Below the pieces are notes generated by a model. The model was not told where the DNA came from. It did not search any database and worked only from the letters and a program-made list of their open reading frames with translations. A stretch of 64,000 nt of DNA from Rhodeus uyekii (lineage: Eukaryota; Chordata; Actinopteri; Cypriniformes; Acheilognathidae): contig JAWRVZ010000101.1 in NCBI GenBank assembly GCA_037043235.1, positions 620,001 through 684,000 on the forward strand. Direction: 5' to 3'. Below are positions 44,274-56,746 of the stretch, piece after piece; the first letter of the stretch is position 1; every line of letters begins with the position of its first letter. Made by a program: the position numbers and the translations under genes.

Positions 44274-45473
44274 ATTAGGGGCCAAGCACCAAAGGTGGCG
44301 CCTATTGTAATAATTTGTGTTCGTATTCTCCTTGTTCTTCCATTTTTTTCTTCTTCTGCTCTTGAGTCTATGACAGCCCATGCAGCACACAGAAAGAGGA
44401 CAGTTTGAACTGTAACCAGAGCAAGTTAGTTTGTAACTCAATCCTTCGAGCACCACTAACTAGCCATAATTACAATCATAATTACTTAAGATCTTTTTTC
44501 CTCTGCATCCTAAGATATTATGTTCAGTCATAAAATGCAATATTTTGAATTTTCTGAAGGAAAAGTCCATATTTAAGTCCTAGCTCCGATTTTAACGAAA
44601 ATTTAACCAGATCATCTGCAGACCATACCGACAAAACATAATGGAATTCAAATTCAAACCTTTCTCAGATAATGTGCCAATAAATTAGAAAAAGAGCTTG
44701 AAAATGAGCGTGATGTAATATCTCCGCAATGTTTTAGTGTATACTGATATAACTTGGTGTGTGTTATGACCACCATAACCTGAGTACCGGCACAGTGACA
44801 CCTAGTGGTCAGGAGATTTGAAAAATCTTCTGCAGAATGCAGCAATCAGCCATTTAGAATTTGTGCCATAGTTAGCCACTCATTTGTTTTTCTATTTTTC
44901 ATTTTGTTTCTTTAAGCGTCTCCTAGACCAGGGGTGTCCAATCCTGCTCCTGAAGCGACACTGTCCTGCAAAGTTTAGTTCCAACCATAATCAAATGCTT
45001 CTGAACCAGCTCGTCAAGCTCTTCCTAGGCTTCCTAGAAACCTCCAGGCAGGTGTACTGGGGCAAGCTGGAGCTCAACTGTGCCCTCCAGGACTTCGTTG
45101 GACACCCCTGTCCTAGACCATTTGTTCAATTTTCATCAACTTCAAGTCAGATCATCTTCAGATAATTGCAGCAAAACTTTAGACTTATCGATAGATGAAA
45201 CCAATGAAACAAGTCGATAGACTGAACCGCAAAATGAATGGTGTGATGCCAACATGACTCTGAGACTCGTATTGGACACCAGACTCATCGACACCAACCT
45301 CATTGTCAGTGTCATTGTCACCTCGCTTTGACCACACCACATCAATCCGGTCACAGCGCCACCTATTGATCCAAAGTGATAAACCAATTGCTCATTGTTG
45401 CAGTTGGTGTGATACTCCCGGCCACGATGGCACGACTTATCATGCATCACCTATTTGTGCTTGCCCCCTTAAT
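44274..45473. mobile_element. TIR-like repeat (GGGGCCAAGCACC family), interrupted
   Basis: The left end ATTAGGGGCCAAGCACCAAA resembles the inverse of the right end (TTTGTGCTTGCCCCCTTAAT), giving terminal repeats of about 22 bp with mismatches. A hAT MITE sits inside at 44929-45110. The right part is duplicated exactly in inverted orientation at 46366-46579. The exact right boundary is uncertain because the identical copy extends 9 bp past it. Confidence 0.55.
44929..45110. mobile_element. hAT MITE with perfect 8-bp duplication
   Basis: 182 bp, with termini CAGGGGTGTCCAATCC and GTTGGACACCCCTG (13 bp inverted repeats). TCCTAGAC is duplicated exactly at 44921-44928 and 45111-45118. It is noncoding. 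The body matches a family I know to be very common in zebrafish-like genomes. Confidence 0.92.
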
Positions 45474-45482
45474 TGCTTAATT
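45269..45482 (+). repeat. left arm of a perfect 214-bp inverted repeat
   Basis: Base-for-base identical, by reading, to the reverse complement of 46366-46579, with 883 bp between. It includes the right end of the 44274-45473 element. The 60-codon frames seen on both arms are the same sequence and not genes. Confidence 0.93.
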
Positions 45483-46365
45483 TACCATTGTTGTCAATAA
45501 TGTTAATACCAAGGAAGTTTGGTTAAGACTCGTCCCACCTTGAATGAGTGTGTACCTCAAACTGGCCACATGAGTGTCCAAAAGCGCCTTAGTTCTTTCA
45601 ACTGTATTTGAGCTGGAATATTAATTTCAATGTGAGGTTTGAATATTCAAAGGCACCTTTCCTTAGTAGTATATGAATGCATAAATGTATTTCACTTGTA
45701 GAAGTCTAAGACTGTTTAATCTTGTTCAGGAGGCCAGTTACTGACTCTTCAGCTGTGATTGCATCATGCTGACCTAAATTCCAAGACCGCTGAGAACAAC
45801 ATAATCTAGCCAAATATCACAAGAAAAAAATTGTTTCCATACCAGTAAATCAGTAAAATAGCTTGATATGTTTTCTACCACTGTTAAGGTAGTGCTGTAG
45901 GCTTTGGGTCATCGTAGCATACTGTAGCCACATAATATATATACTCATAATATATGCACACACAGATTCAAATGGGCAATACACAATAACCTTCAGAAAA
46001 TGCCTTTTAAAAAAATTACACTTTTAGATTACAGTCAATTTAATTGCGGAATCAAAAGTCCTGGGCCTGCTTACAAATGCAATTTTGCACATTTAAAGTG
46101 ACAGGCGACTAAACTGCAGCTTTCGCTGAGAATAAACAGGATGATATAGTCCTCTGGTGTGGGTGATAATATCGTTATTACAGTTATCGTTCTTGGTACA
46201 AACTTATAGCACATTTAAAATACATCATCTTATAATATCAAACAACACACTAGCAGTTCAAAATCACTTATGTTACGCAAGCTTTGGAATGTTACGAATG
46301 TTACAACTTAGCAAAACTTTAATTTGGCATTATTACAAAATCCACTTAGTCATTAAAGACTAAGT

Positions 46366-46579
46366 AATTAAGCAATTAAGGGGGCAAGCACAAATAGGTG
46401 ATGCATGATAAGTCGTGCCATCGTGGCCGGGAGTATCACACCAACTGCAACAATGAGCAATTGGTTTATCACTTTGGATCAATAGGTGGCGCTGTGACCG
46501 GATTGATGTGGTGTGGTCAAAGCGAGGTGACAATGACACTGACAATGAGGTTGGTGTCGATGAGTCTGGTGTCCAATAC
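46366..46579 (-). repeat. right arm of a perfect 214-bp inverted repeat
   Basis: An exact inverted copy of 45269-45482. It is flanked by direct repeats ACTTAGTCATTAAAG (46344-46358) and ACTTAGTCATTAAAAG (46578-46593). Seven bases (ACTAAGT) between the left flank and the arm are the inverse of the start of that flank. Confidence 0.93.
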
Positions 46580-46593
46580 TTAGTCATTAAAAG

Positions 46594-47764
46594 TGCACTC
46601 TCCTTAAATACACTTAATTTTATTAATATTATGTCATCTGCAAGTACAGTTTTTAAAAAATATAAGTGTTTAAGATTTGAAATACACTACAATTGAGCGA
46701 TTTTCACGAGGGTAGAGTGTGATGAGAGCGCTGGCGTCTGACATGCACAGCTTCCTGTCCACAGAAGAGCAGCAGTGCATCAACGGTCCCAGAAATCACA
46801 CACACTGTGGTGGACACCACAGAAGGATAGAGCAAATGAAAGATTGGGATGTGAAAAAAGGACTGACACACCTTCTGTTCTCCAGATTTTACTGTGAGAG
46901 AAATCATCGATCGAGACTAAGAATTGCAGACTGCCGAGACCCAATATTGATCAGAATGAGACTGTGTTCCTTCAGTAAAGGAGACTTTTTTTTATGCTGA
47001 ATGCAGAGATTTTCAATGATGATCACTCAATGGACAATCATGATGGAAAGATGGAAAAGGAAAGTGATTTTTTCAGCTTAATCCTGACTTCTCTAGGCTT
47101 CAGCAAGGTTCATCGGAGTCTCTCTATCCCCTCGTCCTCAGGCTCATCTCAGCATGTAGCGCTCAGGGAGTGGAAGTGTTGCTGAGCAGGTCAGGTATGA
47201 GTGAGCAAACAGGAAGGCAGCTCTGCCCGGGGCCTTGGCTGGGTCTCTGTCCCCTGCGGCCCACCGGGGGGGAGGGCAATCTGTCCCCCAGCAGAGCCCT
47301 GCCCAGCCCGCTTCAGTGATTCTCCCACCCCGAGAGAGCCAGGCAGCGCGGGCAGCGATATACAACAGTTTGTGCTTGGCTACAACTGATAGAGATGGCC
47401 AAAACCAAAAAAAAAAAGCAGACGGATGAGCCAAACAAACTCCAACTGCTCTTAGCAGTTCATATGTCGGTTTCACACCAGACACATTTCCCAGCATGTC
47501 TTGTTTCCACAACTGCAAAATGGCAAACAGTGTGTGACAACGTTTATTGGTATCAGGAGTAGCTCTAAAGGGGCACGAAGGGAGCTGGTGTCCCAGCATC
47601 CGTGAATGTGCTCATTTTTTTCTTTCTTTTTTGGAGGGACAAATGTGTTCTATGTATTCAACAATTTGCTTGTTGTTTGAAAAAAAGGACCATGAAATAT
47701 GGAATATTCCAGTGCGCAAAAAAATTATGAGAAAAAAATCCAACCACACATTTAATCTCAATTA
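46594..47764. other. complex GC-richer stretch, no gene called
   Basis: 46700-47350 is GC-richer and non-repetitive, with several overlapping open frames on both strands (e.g. 47144-47599 minus, 151 codons) but no domain or splice context. It is a candidate conserved noncoding region only. Confidence 0.35.
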
Positions 47765-48246
47765 ATTCAAATTGAAAATCTTTATATACTTTCTATAATT
47801 AAGAACAAAATGATGTGACAACAGTCAATTGGAAAACAAACTCATCACTCACTGAGAGCTGGATTCAAAATCATACCAAAAATCAATGTAAAAAAGTTAC
47901 AGGCTGATCACAGCAACTCATAATGTAAGTAAGGGAACCATTGGTTCACACGTGGAGGTCTATGTGACCCTTCAAGGATATTCCTCCTTAGACCATTACT
48001 GACTAACTGTAACTCTGCCATTACACTTTAAGTTTGACGCTGACTAGTCACTGATCATTCATGTGCACTTCACAACTGTCTCAGATCGAGATTCAGGTTT
48101 ATTTGTTCATTTAATGACGTCAGCGACTAGTCGACATCAACTTACACATAAATGTTGACTTTAAAAAATCTGAAATTGTTCAACCCCTACTAACTCGTCA
48201 TGAAGAGAACGGGGTGCCAATGGCGGACTTGGAGGTTCCTCTAAAG
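47765..48246 (+). repeat. dispersed repeat, copy 2 (GACAACAGTCAA family)
   Basis: Shares with 42590-42872 the words GACAACAGTCAATTGGAAAA, CTGAGAGCTGGATTCAAAAT, CATACCAAAAATCA and ATGAAGAGAACGGGGTGCCA. It is interrupted by the hAT element at 48247, after which a remnant may continue from 49193. Confidence 0.6.
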
Positions 48247-49184
48247 CATTGCTTCTCAATTATTTTTTCTCACGCCCCCCCCCCCCCCCCAAGGAAGAAG
48301 TAAACATTTTCCGCGCCCCTCCTCCCATTTAAAATTTTTTGCCTTATTGTTTCCATGGCGACACGTCATGCTTGTCGTGTGACATACCGCAGTCACAAAA
48401 AGCGCTGTATGATAGATGTATCACATTTAGCTTTTTCTTTTTTATTCAAAATAGTCCCCAACTTGTTGGCTCTGTTATCAACTACCTGATATTCAGATTC
48501 TCAGATATGTGGAAGTGAATGTGTTTTGTCGCTTAATTTTTATAATGATCGTGTTTGTTGATCTATGAAGCGCAACGGGTGCCGTGGTGTCAGTTTGCGC
48601 CGCAGTTCAAAGAATCTGATCTGTCGGATTTACAACACGTCAATTCAGTCACTTCTTCTGAAATACGTGATAGTAAGTGGCCGGTGAAGTGGGAGAAGAA
48701 TAGAATGAAGTTTACAGTTACCAATACAATGTGTATCTGATATGAATAAAACTTTAATGGACTGCTATTTCCTCTTTTATAGACATCTGTGTGTGTTTTT
48801 CAAAGTATAAATGTATTGTTTTGTTAGTACTTAAGAGTATTTAAATTTTTGAAACCTAAAAGAAATCTTATGTGGTTGAAAACACTGAATTGTTGTTATA
48901 AATGAAAAGCTCTGAGCGCGTCTTTCTCTGGATCAGTGCCAGATAGCGCGTGAAAACACGTGTGAATTTAGTGGTTGATCACGTGACACATATGAACACC
49001 GGTGTGATCGTACACGTCAACGGATGAGAGGACGGTTATCTGAACTTCATATCTGCTGCTCTTGTTCAGTGCAAGAAAACCTACTCCTGGCAAAAAAAAG
49101 CATGTCCCCAAGGGTCACGCGCGCCCCCCCCCTGGCATCGCTCCACCCCCCTGGGGGGCGCGCCCCACTATTTGAGATCCACTG
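48247..49184. mobile_element. nonautonomous hAT element, 938 bp
   Basis: The termini are CATTGCTTCTCAATTATTTT and, inverted, CAGTGGATCTCAAATAGTGG. An exact 8-bp duplication CTCTAAAG lies at 48239-48246 and 49185-49192. A 16-base C run (48275-48290) and a CGCGCCCCCCCCCTGG stretch near 49128 lie just inside each end. The only long frame (48555-48740) is 61 codons without a known domain. A truncated relative is at 21154. Confidence 0.85.
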
Positions 49185-49199
49185 CTCTAAAGGATGTCA

Positions 49200-49345
49200 G
49201 GCCCTCATGCCAGTGATAATACGTTATCTATCGGCTCTACATTGGCCAAATTTTATTATCAGGTCAATTAAAAAATTACATTAAAAATAAACATTTATCG
49301 GCCGATACCGATATGGTTACTGATATATTGAGCATTCCTACTATC
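49200..49345. repeat. fragment of the TATCGG dispersed repeat family
   Basis: ACATTTATCGGCCGATACCG, then ATATGGTTACTGATATATTG, resembles the palindromic ends of the repeat seen at 25500-25554 and 57880-57950. Confidence 0.5.
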
Positions 49346-49599
49346 TAGTGTAAGTCTTTTCAGTTTAACTTTTGTGCTGCAATTGTATTCAGGCACCAGG
49401 GCACCATACAGACTTTATGAAATAATTTGCTGATTTTCTATCAGAGTTAGTAATGGCTGCAGATAAAGTCATAATTGTTGGTGATTGTTCTCGGGCCATC
49501 AAAACGCTGTTGTCATGTAAGTGAGCGTCTAGAATGCATAAATGTTTTCTGTTTTCAAATTAGTTAAGTACATGCAATTAAGATGTTGCTACATGTACT

Positions 49600-50803
49600 T
49601 ATACTCACCTAAAGGATTATTAGGACACACACTAATACTGTGTTTGACCCCCTTTCACCTTCAGAACTGCTTAATTCTACGTGGCATTGATTCAACAAGC
49701 TGCTGAAAGCATTCTTTAGAAATGTTGCCCATACTGATAGTTATCAATGCATCTCACAGTTGATGGAGATTTGTGGGATGCACATCCAGGACTCGAAGCT
49801 CCCGTTGCACCACATCCCAAAGATGCTCTATTGGGTTGAGATCTGGTGACTGTGGGGCATTTTAGTGCCGTGAAATCATTGCCATGTTCAAGAAACCAAT
49901 CTGAAATGACTCCAGCTTTGTGACATGGTGCATTATCCTGCTGGAAGCAGCATCAGAGGATGGGCACATGGTGGTCATAAAGGGATGGACATGGTCAAAA
50001 ACAATGCTCAGGCAGGCCGCGGCATTTAAACGATGCCCAATTGGCACTAAGGGGCCTAAAGTGTGCCAAGAAAACATCCCCCACACCATTACACCACCAC
50101 CACCAGCCTTTTTAAGTTATGATGGATCCATGATCTCATTCTGTTTATGCCAAATTCTGACTCTACCATCTGAAGGTCTCAGAAATTGAGACTCATCAGA
50201 CCAACAACATTTTTCCAGTCTTCAACTGTCCAATTTTGGTGACCCATGCAAATTGTGCCTCTTTTTCCTGTTTGTAGTGGAGATGAGTGGCACCGGTGGG
50301 TCTTCTGCTGTTGCAGCCCATCCGCCTCAAGGTTGTGTGTGTTGTGGCTTCACTAATGCTTTGCTGCAAACCTCGGTTGTAACGAGTGGTTATTTCAGTC
50401 AAAGTTGCTCTTCTATCAGCTTGAATCAGTCGGCCCATGACCTCTGACCTCTAGCATCAACAAGGCATTTTCTCCCACAGGACTGACGCATACTGGATGC
50501 TTTTCCCTTTTCACAGCATTCTTTGTAAACCCTAGAAATGGTTGTGTGTGAAAATCCCAGTAAGTGAGCAGATTGTGAAACACTCAGACCGGCCCGTCTG
50601 GCAGCAACAACCATGCCACGCTCAAAACTGCTGAATCACCTTTATTTCCCATTCTGACATTCAGTTTGGAGTTCAGGAGATTGTCTTGACCAGGACCAAC
50701 CCCTAAATGCACTGAAGCAACTGGCATGTGATTGGTTGATTAGATAATTACATTAATGAGAAATTGAACAGGTGTTCCTAATAATCCTTTAGGTGAGTGT
50801 ATA
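49600..50803 (-). mobile_element. Tc1-type transposon with inverted ends
   Basis: TATACTCACCTAAAGGATTA at the left and its inverse TAATCCTTTAGGTGAGTGTA at the right give terminal repeats of about 28 bp, flanked by TA. The 1.2-kb length is typical of Tc1 elements with a deletion. A broken transposase is on the minus strand. Confidence 0.9.
49862..50655 (-). pseudogene. Tc1-type transposase, broken
   Basis: The frame pieces occur in order. An N-terminal helix-turn-helix (50614-50426) includes ARRAGLSVSQSAHLLGFSHT. The second DNA-binding part (50438-50196) includes RATLTEITTRYNRGLQQSIS. A catalytic-domain remnant (50089-49862) includes MVWGMFSWHTLGPLVPI. The pieces lie in different frames with a deletion between the second and third, so no active enzyme is encoded. 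The order and spacing match Tc1/mariner DDE transposases. Confidence 0.85.
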
Positions 50804-53265
50804 GTACTATAGTAGTAAATGTGTAGAATTACAGGTAACTAACCCTAAACCAAATCCTAACCCTAATTATAACTCTAGACTAAGTGCATATAGTTATTTA
50901 ATAAATTTAAAGTAATTACTGTGGTAACTACATGTAACATGTAACACAGTAAAATAAAGTGTTACCGAAATTAAATGTCAAGTGCATAATGCAAATAACT
51001 GCATTAATGTAAAGACATCAGGAGGCAGATGACATCATTCCCTCCACCCTGGATCTGTTAAATTAGATTAATACTTATTACACATTCCCGTTTCACACGT
51101 CACAGGTGAAAGAACAGCAGAACATGTCTAAACGCAAGAATAAAACATGTGGAGGAAGAGGAGAGGAGGGAGAGAAGAAGGTGTCAGAAGAAGAGCGTGT
51201 TTTTCATGCACTCCTGTCTGAAATGTCAGGATGAATTCCCCATCAGTGTGAAGATGCACTGACATTCTGCCACGACTGGACACACACACACACACACACA
51301 CACAGCATTCATTAATATTTGGACAAAGGTGAGCAAAGTCCAAGCAGTGCCAGAGTTTGGTTAAACTAACGCTGACCATAACAACACACACTTGATGCGA
51401 CATAACGACGAGCACTTGATGACTAATGGTTTGAACATTAGAAGGCTATTAAAAAATAATAAAGTAGTTAAATAACAGTGGAGTATCAGGTAAATAAAAC
51501 ACACACTAAATATTGTTACCTAATCTATTGTGTGTATTATTATTGTAGTTGTTTTGTAATAATTGACGAAATGTAACATTTTTTAATTATATTATTAGTA
51601 TTTGTTGCCTGTTGAAACTTTTTTTATGTGTATGAATTGTATACTTGAAATACATGCATATATATATATATATATATATGTATACATATATAAGTTTACA
51701 TGAGTAACATGTAAATGAATGATCTTGAGAAAGTTAGTGTTAGTTTGAAAAGCTTGAAGTTTGAAGGTACTGACACTTCATTCACAGTGAGGGACGAGTT
51801 ACACACCTGAGCTTCTTTTTATCCAGAAAAAGATGAAGTAATATAAGAGATAACTTGCTTCTCAGGCACCGCTTTCTAAATCAATCAAGCAAGTTTAAAT
51901 TAAATTAGCAGCATGTTGGCTTTCGCAAGCTAGCATAATAACATCTTCAGGTAATTTAAAACAAAGATATGTTTTATTGCAGCATCTGACAGACTTTTGC
52001 TGACAAACACAGAAAATAAGTAAACAGTGTTCATTTACACAGACTACTGTACCAGCATTGTAACGATATAAAGCGGGTTAAAAATCAGCAAAGTCAAAAC
52101 ATGAGAGGGCTTTTTTGCCATCGTGATGTCCATCAGCTTGTCCAGTGATGTCCATTGGTTTCGATAGTAAACTAATGACATATTCTTGGCCTCTAACCCT
52201 GCCTCTAGATGCAAAACTTAAGCCTTACAAAAAATGCATTCTTACATTTTCATCTAGAATGTTTATTAAGCCGTTTTGCTCAAGGGGACCGTTGGCTGCT
52301 GCCAATAACGTAGCTGATTTCAGGTTTTATTATCCTTCTGAGGACACTCTGTCCCAACAAAGTGGAGAAAACCAGACTCACACAGACATTCTGCTTTGGT
52401 CTTTTTAACTGCACATACTCTAATCCGCTCCAGATGAACAAACATCTCTGTTTCTCCACAGTCATATTCATCTCACCCTCCCTTATTTCACACTACAGGG
52501 GAGAAACACAAGTGCAGACAGAGAAACGATAGAAAAATGGACGAAATCACTGATGCATATGTTGAATTTAATCTCATTTACATCTATAATCACTATTCAA
52601 AGCCACCTATATGGTTTAGTGTGTGTACTCCTACAAGAGATCTGCAGCGCTTCATTAGTATTCAGGAAATGGCATCTACACATAGCCATGGTGTAAAGTG
52701 ACTAACTCCATCTATTCTTCAGGGTTTAATTACTGTTTCCCATTCTGGTCCCAATCCCATCTCTAATGCCACACTTGTTTATGCCCTACAACAACCACAG
52801 AATTCTTTTACAGCTTTTAACATATTTTAAAGTAATAAAGGACATGCGTTTTGATCATTGAGTCATTAACGGTAGCCTGAAAGATGTACATGTGTGGTAA
52901 CAAAAAAGCATTTGCTCAAATGGTGTAATGTATTCTGAATCCAATATATGAGCAGCTGAATCCTGAATCCCTAAATCTATTTAGTTGACAAAAATGTATT
53001 TTCAGAACCAGTTGAAATGACCAATGGCATGGAGGACTGGTCCAGTTCAATGATCTGGTCATAGCAGTTGGACGTTCTTTGCTCCTTACACAAAGACTTT
53101 AAAAGAAGCTTGAATATCCTGAATTTGCAGAGTAAGTCGACAACATTCGAAAATGTACTCCTAATTATATCCCTACCCCTACCCATAACTTATCTTTGCA
53201 CCAAAAACCTGATTGTAAGCCTAAACTTGACACCAAGAGACAATCTGATTGGTTGAATGGAATGT
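50804..53265. other. stretch with microsatellites, no gene
   Basis: 50815-50970 is repeat-like (scattered CCTAAACC/CCTAACCC words; ends GTAAAATAAAGTGTTACC). (CA)n is at 51281-51304 and (AT)n at 51657-51681. 52050-52540 is unique-looking. No domain-bearing frame is found. Confidence 0.4.
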
Positions 53266-53301
53266 TGTTCCTGGATTAATAAAAATGTTGATCCAGGAAC
53301 A
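53266..53301. repeat. 36-nt hairpin
   Basis: TGTTCCTGGATTAA and TTGATCCAGGAACA are complementary over 14 bp with one mismatch, around an 8-nt loop. Probably the end or core of a palindromic repeat. Confidence 0.7.
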
Positions 53302-53786
53302 TGTTGAACTCAAAATCAAAATGCAAAATCAGCTTCTGCAGATGCTAGAGTCCCTATTCTGCATGAGGAAGAAGAAACAGTGGTAGCTGCATTCTTTAAA
53401 ATGTCCACTCGTTGAACCCATGATTAAAGACCAACTTAAGATGCTCAAATATGCTTTGCATAAGCAGGACTCGCACTGTGTGAGGTTGTTGGCTGCAATA
53501 GACAAACAGATTTAATATACGCTGGACCTGAAGTGAAGTTTTAAGCATGCTCTAAAAACTCCCAATGCAAGCTGATACAGTTGAAAAACAAATAATTTCA
53601 CTCAATCTGAGGACTCGCATCTACAGCAATATTCAGTAGACTCAAGTAGTACTCAATAATTGAGGATCGGAATCGATTTGGATCTGTTTGCTATCTACTC
53701 ATTTATAAACCCCAACTGCAAACCACTGGCCTTCCAAGGCTGGGATTGAGGAATCCCGGTTTACGGGGACTGGAATTGCTGAAGAT

Positions 53787-53936
53787 CAGGGATGAGAAAC
53801 TTCAGAGGGCTACTGTCCTGCAGAGTTTAGCTCCATCCCTAATTAATCAAACTACATCTTCATTTGAAAAGGACAGGCAGATGTGTTTTATTCGGGATGG
53901 AATAAACTCTGAAGGACCGAAGTTACCCATCCCTAG
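53787..53936. mobile_element. small MITE related to the 44929 hAT family
   Basis: CAGGGATGAGAAACTTCAGA at one end and AGTTACCCATCCCTAG at the other are roughly inverted. The interior ACTGTCCTGCAGAGTTTAGC, then CTCCATCCCTAATTAATC, matches the interior wording of the MITE at 44929. No clear target duplication is visible. Confidence 0.5.
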
Positions 53937-55930
53937 TCCAGAGTAGGTCATGGTTCCATCTCTGGTTTTCATAATTGGATGTGTGGATCCCACAGCTTAC
54001 AGCTATGACATGAAAAATAAACAATGTACTGAAGCATGAACTGATCTGAGTCGAAATGCAGAAGCGACAGTGATCCAGAAATGCACAGCATCTAAACCAA
54101 CTGACGCTGTTTTAAAGAGAAAGAAACCTGCAAAACAATGAGAAAAACATTGCTGAGGTGAGGGAGGAAAAGAACAGAGAAGAAAACAGATTGGGAAAAA
54201 CAACAGCATACAAGTGAGGGGGGTGTAGAAGGCAGTTGCAGTAGAAAAAAAGGCTTCAAATTTGCAGAAACACACATAAAGCTTTCGCTCAGACAAAAGG
54301 AAACACACACGGGTATTTGTGGAGCTGTCTACCCCCATGATGCCTTGCTGAAAGTTTATTAAACAAGAGCCCTTCACGTGAAGACTCCCCGCCCACAGAC
54401 GAGACGAAGCCCCGCGGCCCCCATCATTCAGACGTTCCTTCATTTCAGCCGTGTGTTCACCTCCCCGCCGGTCTGGCCTCCCTCATCCTGCTGCGGATAA
54501 AACAGTCCCTGAAGGATCCTGCCGGTAATTTCCAGTTTCTATAGAAACTTAGGTATTAGAGAAGACCGCTTGGGGACCGGCTACAATATATCTCCACCAT
54601 TACATCTAAGAGAGAGAGAGGAAGAAGTAGCAGAAAAAGAAGAAAAAGGAAAGAGCTGGAAGTCCCCCAAGGGTTTTGCAGTTCAAATTTCTGAAGTTCA
54701 GGGGAGGAGGAGAGAGACAGCTCTGGGCTGAACATACGAGCATTAGAAAACCCACCACAATGAGGGAGGGAGGCGGGGGGGAGCATTTCCTCTCTGGTCT
54801 GGCAGGAGCGATCTTTTCCCCTGGCTCCCACTGGAAGCTTTTTACAAAACATGTGTTGCTGACATGCTGACAGATTGCTCAGTGAAGTGTTCGGAGCGTG
54901 CACACGCTGGCCATTTACAGGACAACATCCTCTACCTGAGGCGCCTGTTTTATACATATGCTGCAAAAAAGGACAATGAAGAACTGATTGTAAGCAAAGC
55001 AGGTCTTTTGAAGGAAGGAGCGGAGATGGCAATTGGAAAAAGCAGCACAGCGTTTCTTTTATTGTCCAGAAGACAGCATGCAAATGTCGTTAAAACGATC
55101 AGTCTGACGGAGGAGCAGAAGTGAGGTGGTGGTGACGTCATCTTCAGCGGCCGCTGGCTCAGAAAGTGCTGTCGTGGCAACCGAATGGAAAGGGGGGATC
55201 ATAACGTATTCATGATGTGGCGACCCAGGGGTTGAGAGTGCGCTCTCTCGGGACCCTTTACCTAGAGCTAGACGTGTCTGGGCAAAATCACTCAACAGAG
55301 GACGAGATTGGAATACTGAATAGTGTAGAGACGGCCGAAACCGTAGAAATGACAGAAAAAGACTGATGTGTGTTAACAAATGGGGAAACAGCAGATAAGA
55401 AACAAATACATGGGTAAAAATTCATTCATCCCATGGTTTATGAGTAAAGAGAAATGCCACTACTCTTTTTAATTGTTTCTTATGTAACCACGAATCCACG
55501 GATAAACTCAAACCCAAACCCACCTGACCTAAAACAGTCATGAGTAGCTAATCTAAACCTATATGCACTGCAATCACTCTTGGCTCAATACATCAGTCAT
55601 TCCTCCAGCGTCCGATGAGAGACGTATGCTGAATTTAAACAGACGGAAGAGGTAGAGGTGCGGCAGCGATCTCTCTTGTGGAGCTGACCTCTGGCCAAGG
55701 GTTTCCTTGGGCTTTATGGGTCCAAATGACTGCAGTGTCGTGCTTCCCTCGGGTTACTTTATCCATCATTAAAGAGGCTAAATGTCAAGAAACAAGCAGA
55801 GAATCTGGCTTCATGTGGTAACGTTTAAATCGATAAATTGAGTATTATGACGTTTTTAAGAAAAATAGACCTAAGCAAAGACCTAAGCCTTTAAAAAATG
55901 TTTTAAAAAACATTCAGAGCTAATAACGAT
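53937..55930. other. complex stretch, possible noncoding regulatory DNA
   Basis: Mixed-composition DNA with GC-richer blocks at 54380-54540 and 54700-54900. The 146- and 175-codon minus frames (54003-54443 and 54556-55083) are compositionally biased and lack domains, so no gene is called. Confidence 0.35.
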
Positions 55931-56253
55931 TGTGGCGAGCAGGGCGGGGTCGAGGGACCGTGAGAGCGTCACGAGAGCTGGTGGCGTGATTGATAATGAG
56001 CGTCACCTGTGAGCCAACGGTCTCGTATCTCACGGAGGAGTGGAGGCATAAAAAGAGGAGTGACGACAGTGAAGGATGAGAGAGGACCAGGCTTGGACTG
56101 CGTGGAGTTTTGCATTTGTGTGGGCGGCAGTCGTCCGTGAGGGACTGCCACCATTTTGTTTATTTTGTATTTATGCTTTATTTGATTATTAAAGTTTGAT
56201 TAATGTCTGCCAGTTCCCGCCTCCTTCCTCCCTGAACATTGAGCTGCGTTACA
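55931..56253 (+). repeat. 5' LTR of the TRIM-like element
   Basis: Starts TGTGGCGAGCAGGGCGG and ends GAGCTGCGTTACA. It contains ATAAAAAG (near 56049) as a possible TATA box and ATTAAAG (near 56189) as a possible poly(A) signal. Confidence 0.88.
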
Positions 56254-56272
56254 TTGGTGCCAAAGCCCGGGA
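56254..56272 (+). other. tRNA-type primer-binding site
   Basis: TTGGTGCCAAAGCCCGGGA begins directly at the LTR end. The complement of bases 2-19 ends GGCACCA, as expected for a tRNA 3' end. Which tRNA is not determined. Confidence 0.75.
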
Positions 56273-56746
56273 GGTTGGAGCGACACGCTGTCGGAGAGCC
56301 CTCGCTGCTGGGAGGACTCGCGGTGCTGCAGAGGTCGGGCAGCGCGAGAGGGTGCAAACCACGAGTGTCTGCCCGAGGCGGTGGTACTGGAGCAAGGAAG
56401 GATAGACTAGGACGGCGAGCTAGAGACCGCGCTCCTCGGACGAGGTGGGAGGCTGCCGTCTGCGAGGGAGTTTCCCCGTTTGCCAGCGTGCCGAAAGCCT
56501 GCTGCCGTCTGCCATGCTGGGGAGGAGCAGGAAACGGGGACTCGCTGCCGACTGCCCTCGAGAGGAGTCGTCACCGGTTTTTTCCTCTCTCCCCTCTCTC
56601 ATCGCTGTCGCTCCTCTTGTCTCCATTTCCTTTTCCCTCACCTCGTCTGTCCTTACTCCCAGGTACCGCGGCCAGAGGACGGGGGGGGGGGGGAGTAGAG
56701 CGCAGTCTCGGGAGTACCCTCCGGCCTGCGAAGGGCGTTGGGGGTA

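Noticed and set aside
45303..46587. The same 60-codon peptide encoded on both strands as a duplicated gene
   Set aside because: It is the two arms of the perfect inverted repeat within transposon-derived DNA, with no start or regulatory context.
50830..50870. Interstitial telomeric sequence
   Set aside because: Only a few scattered CCTAAACC/CCTAACCC words without a regular 6-bp period; a repeat-family word rather than telomere.
54556..55083. 175-codon minus-strand frame
   Set aside because: Low-complexity Leu/Ser-rich reading of purine-rich DNA, with no family resemblance.
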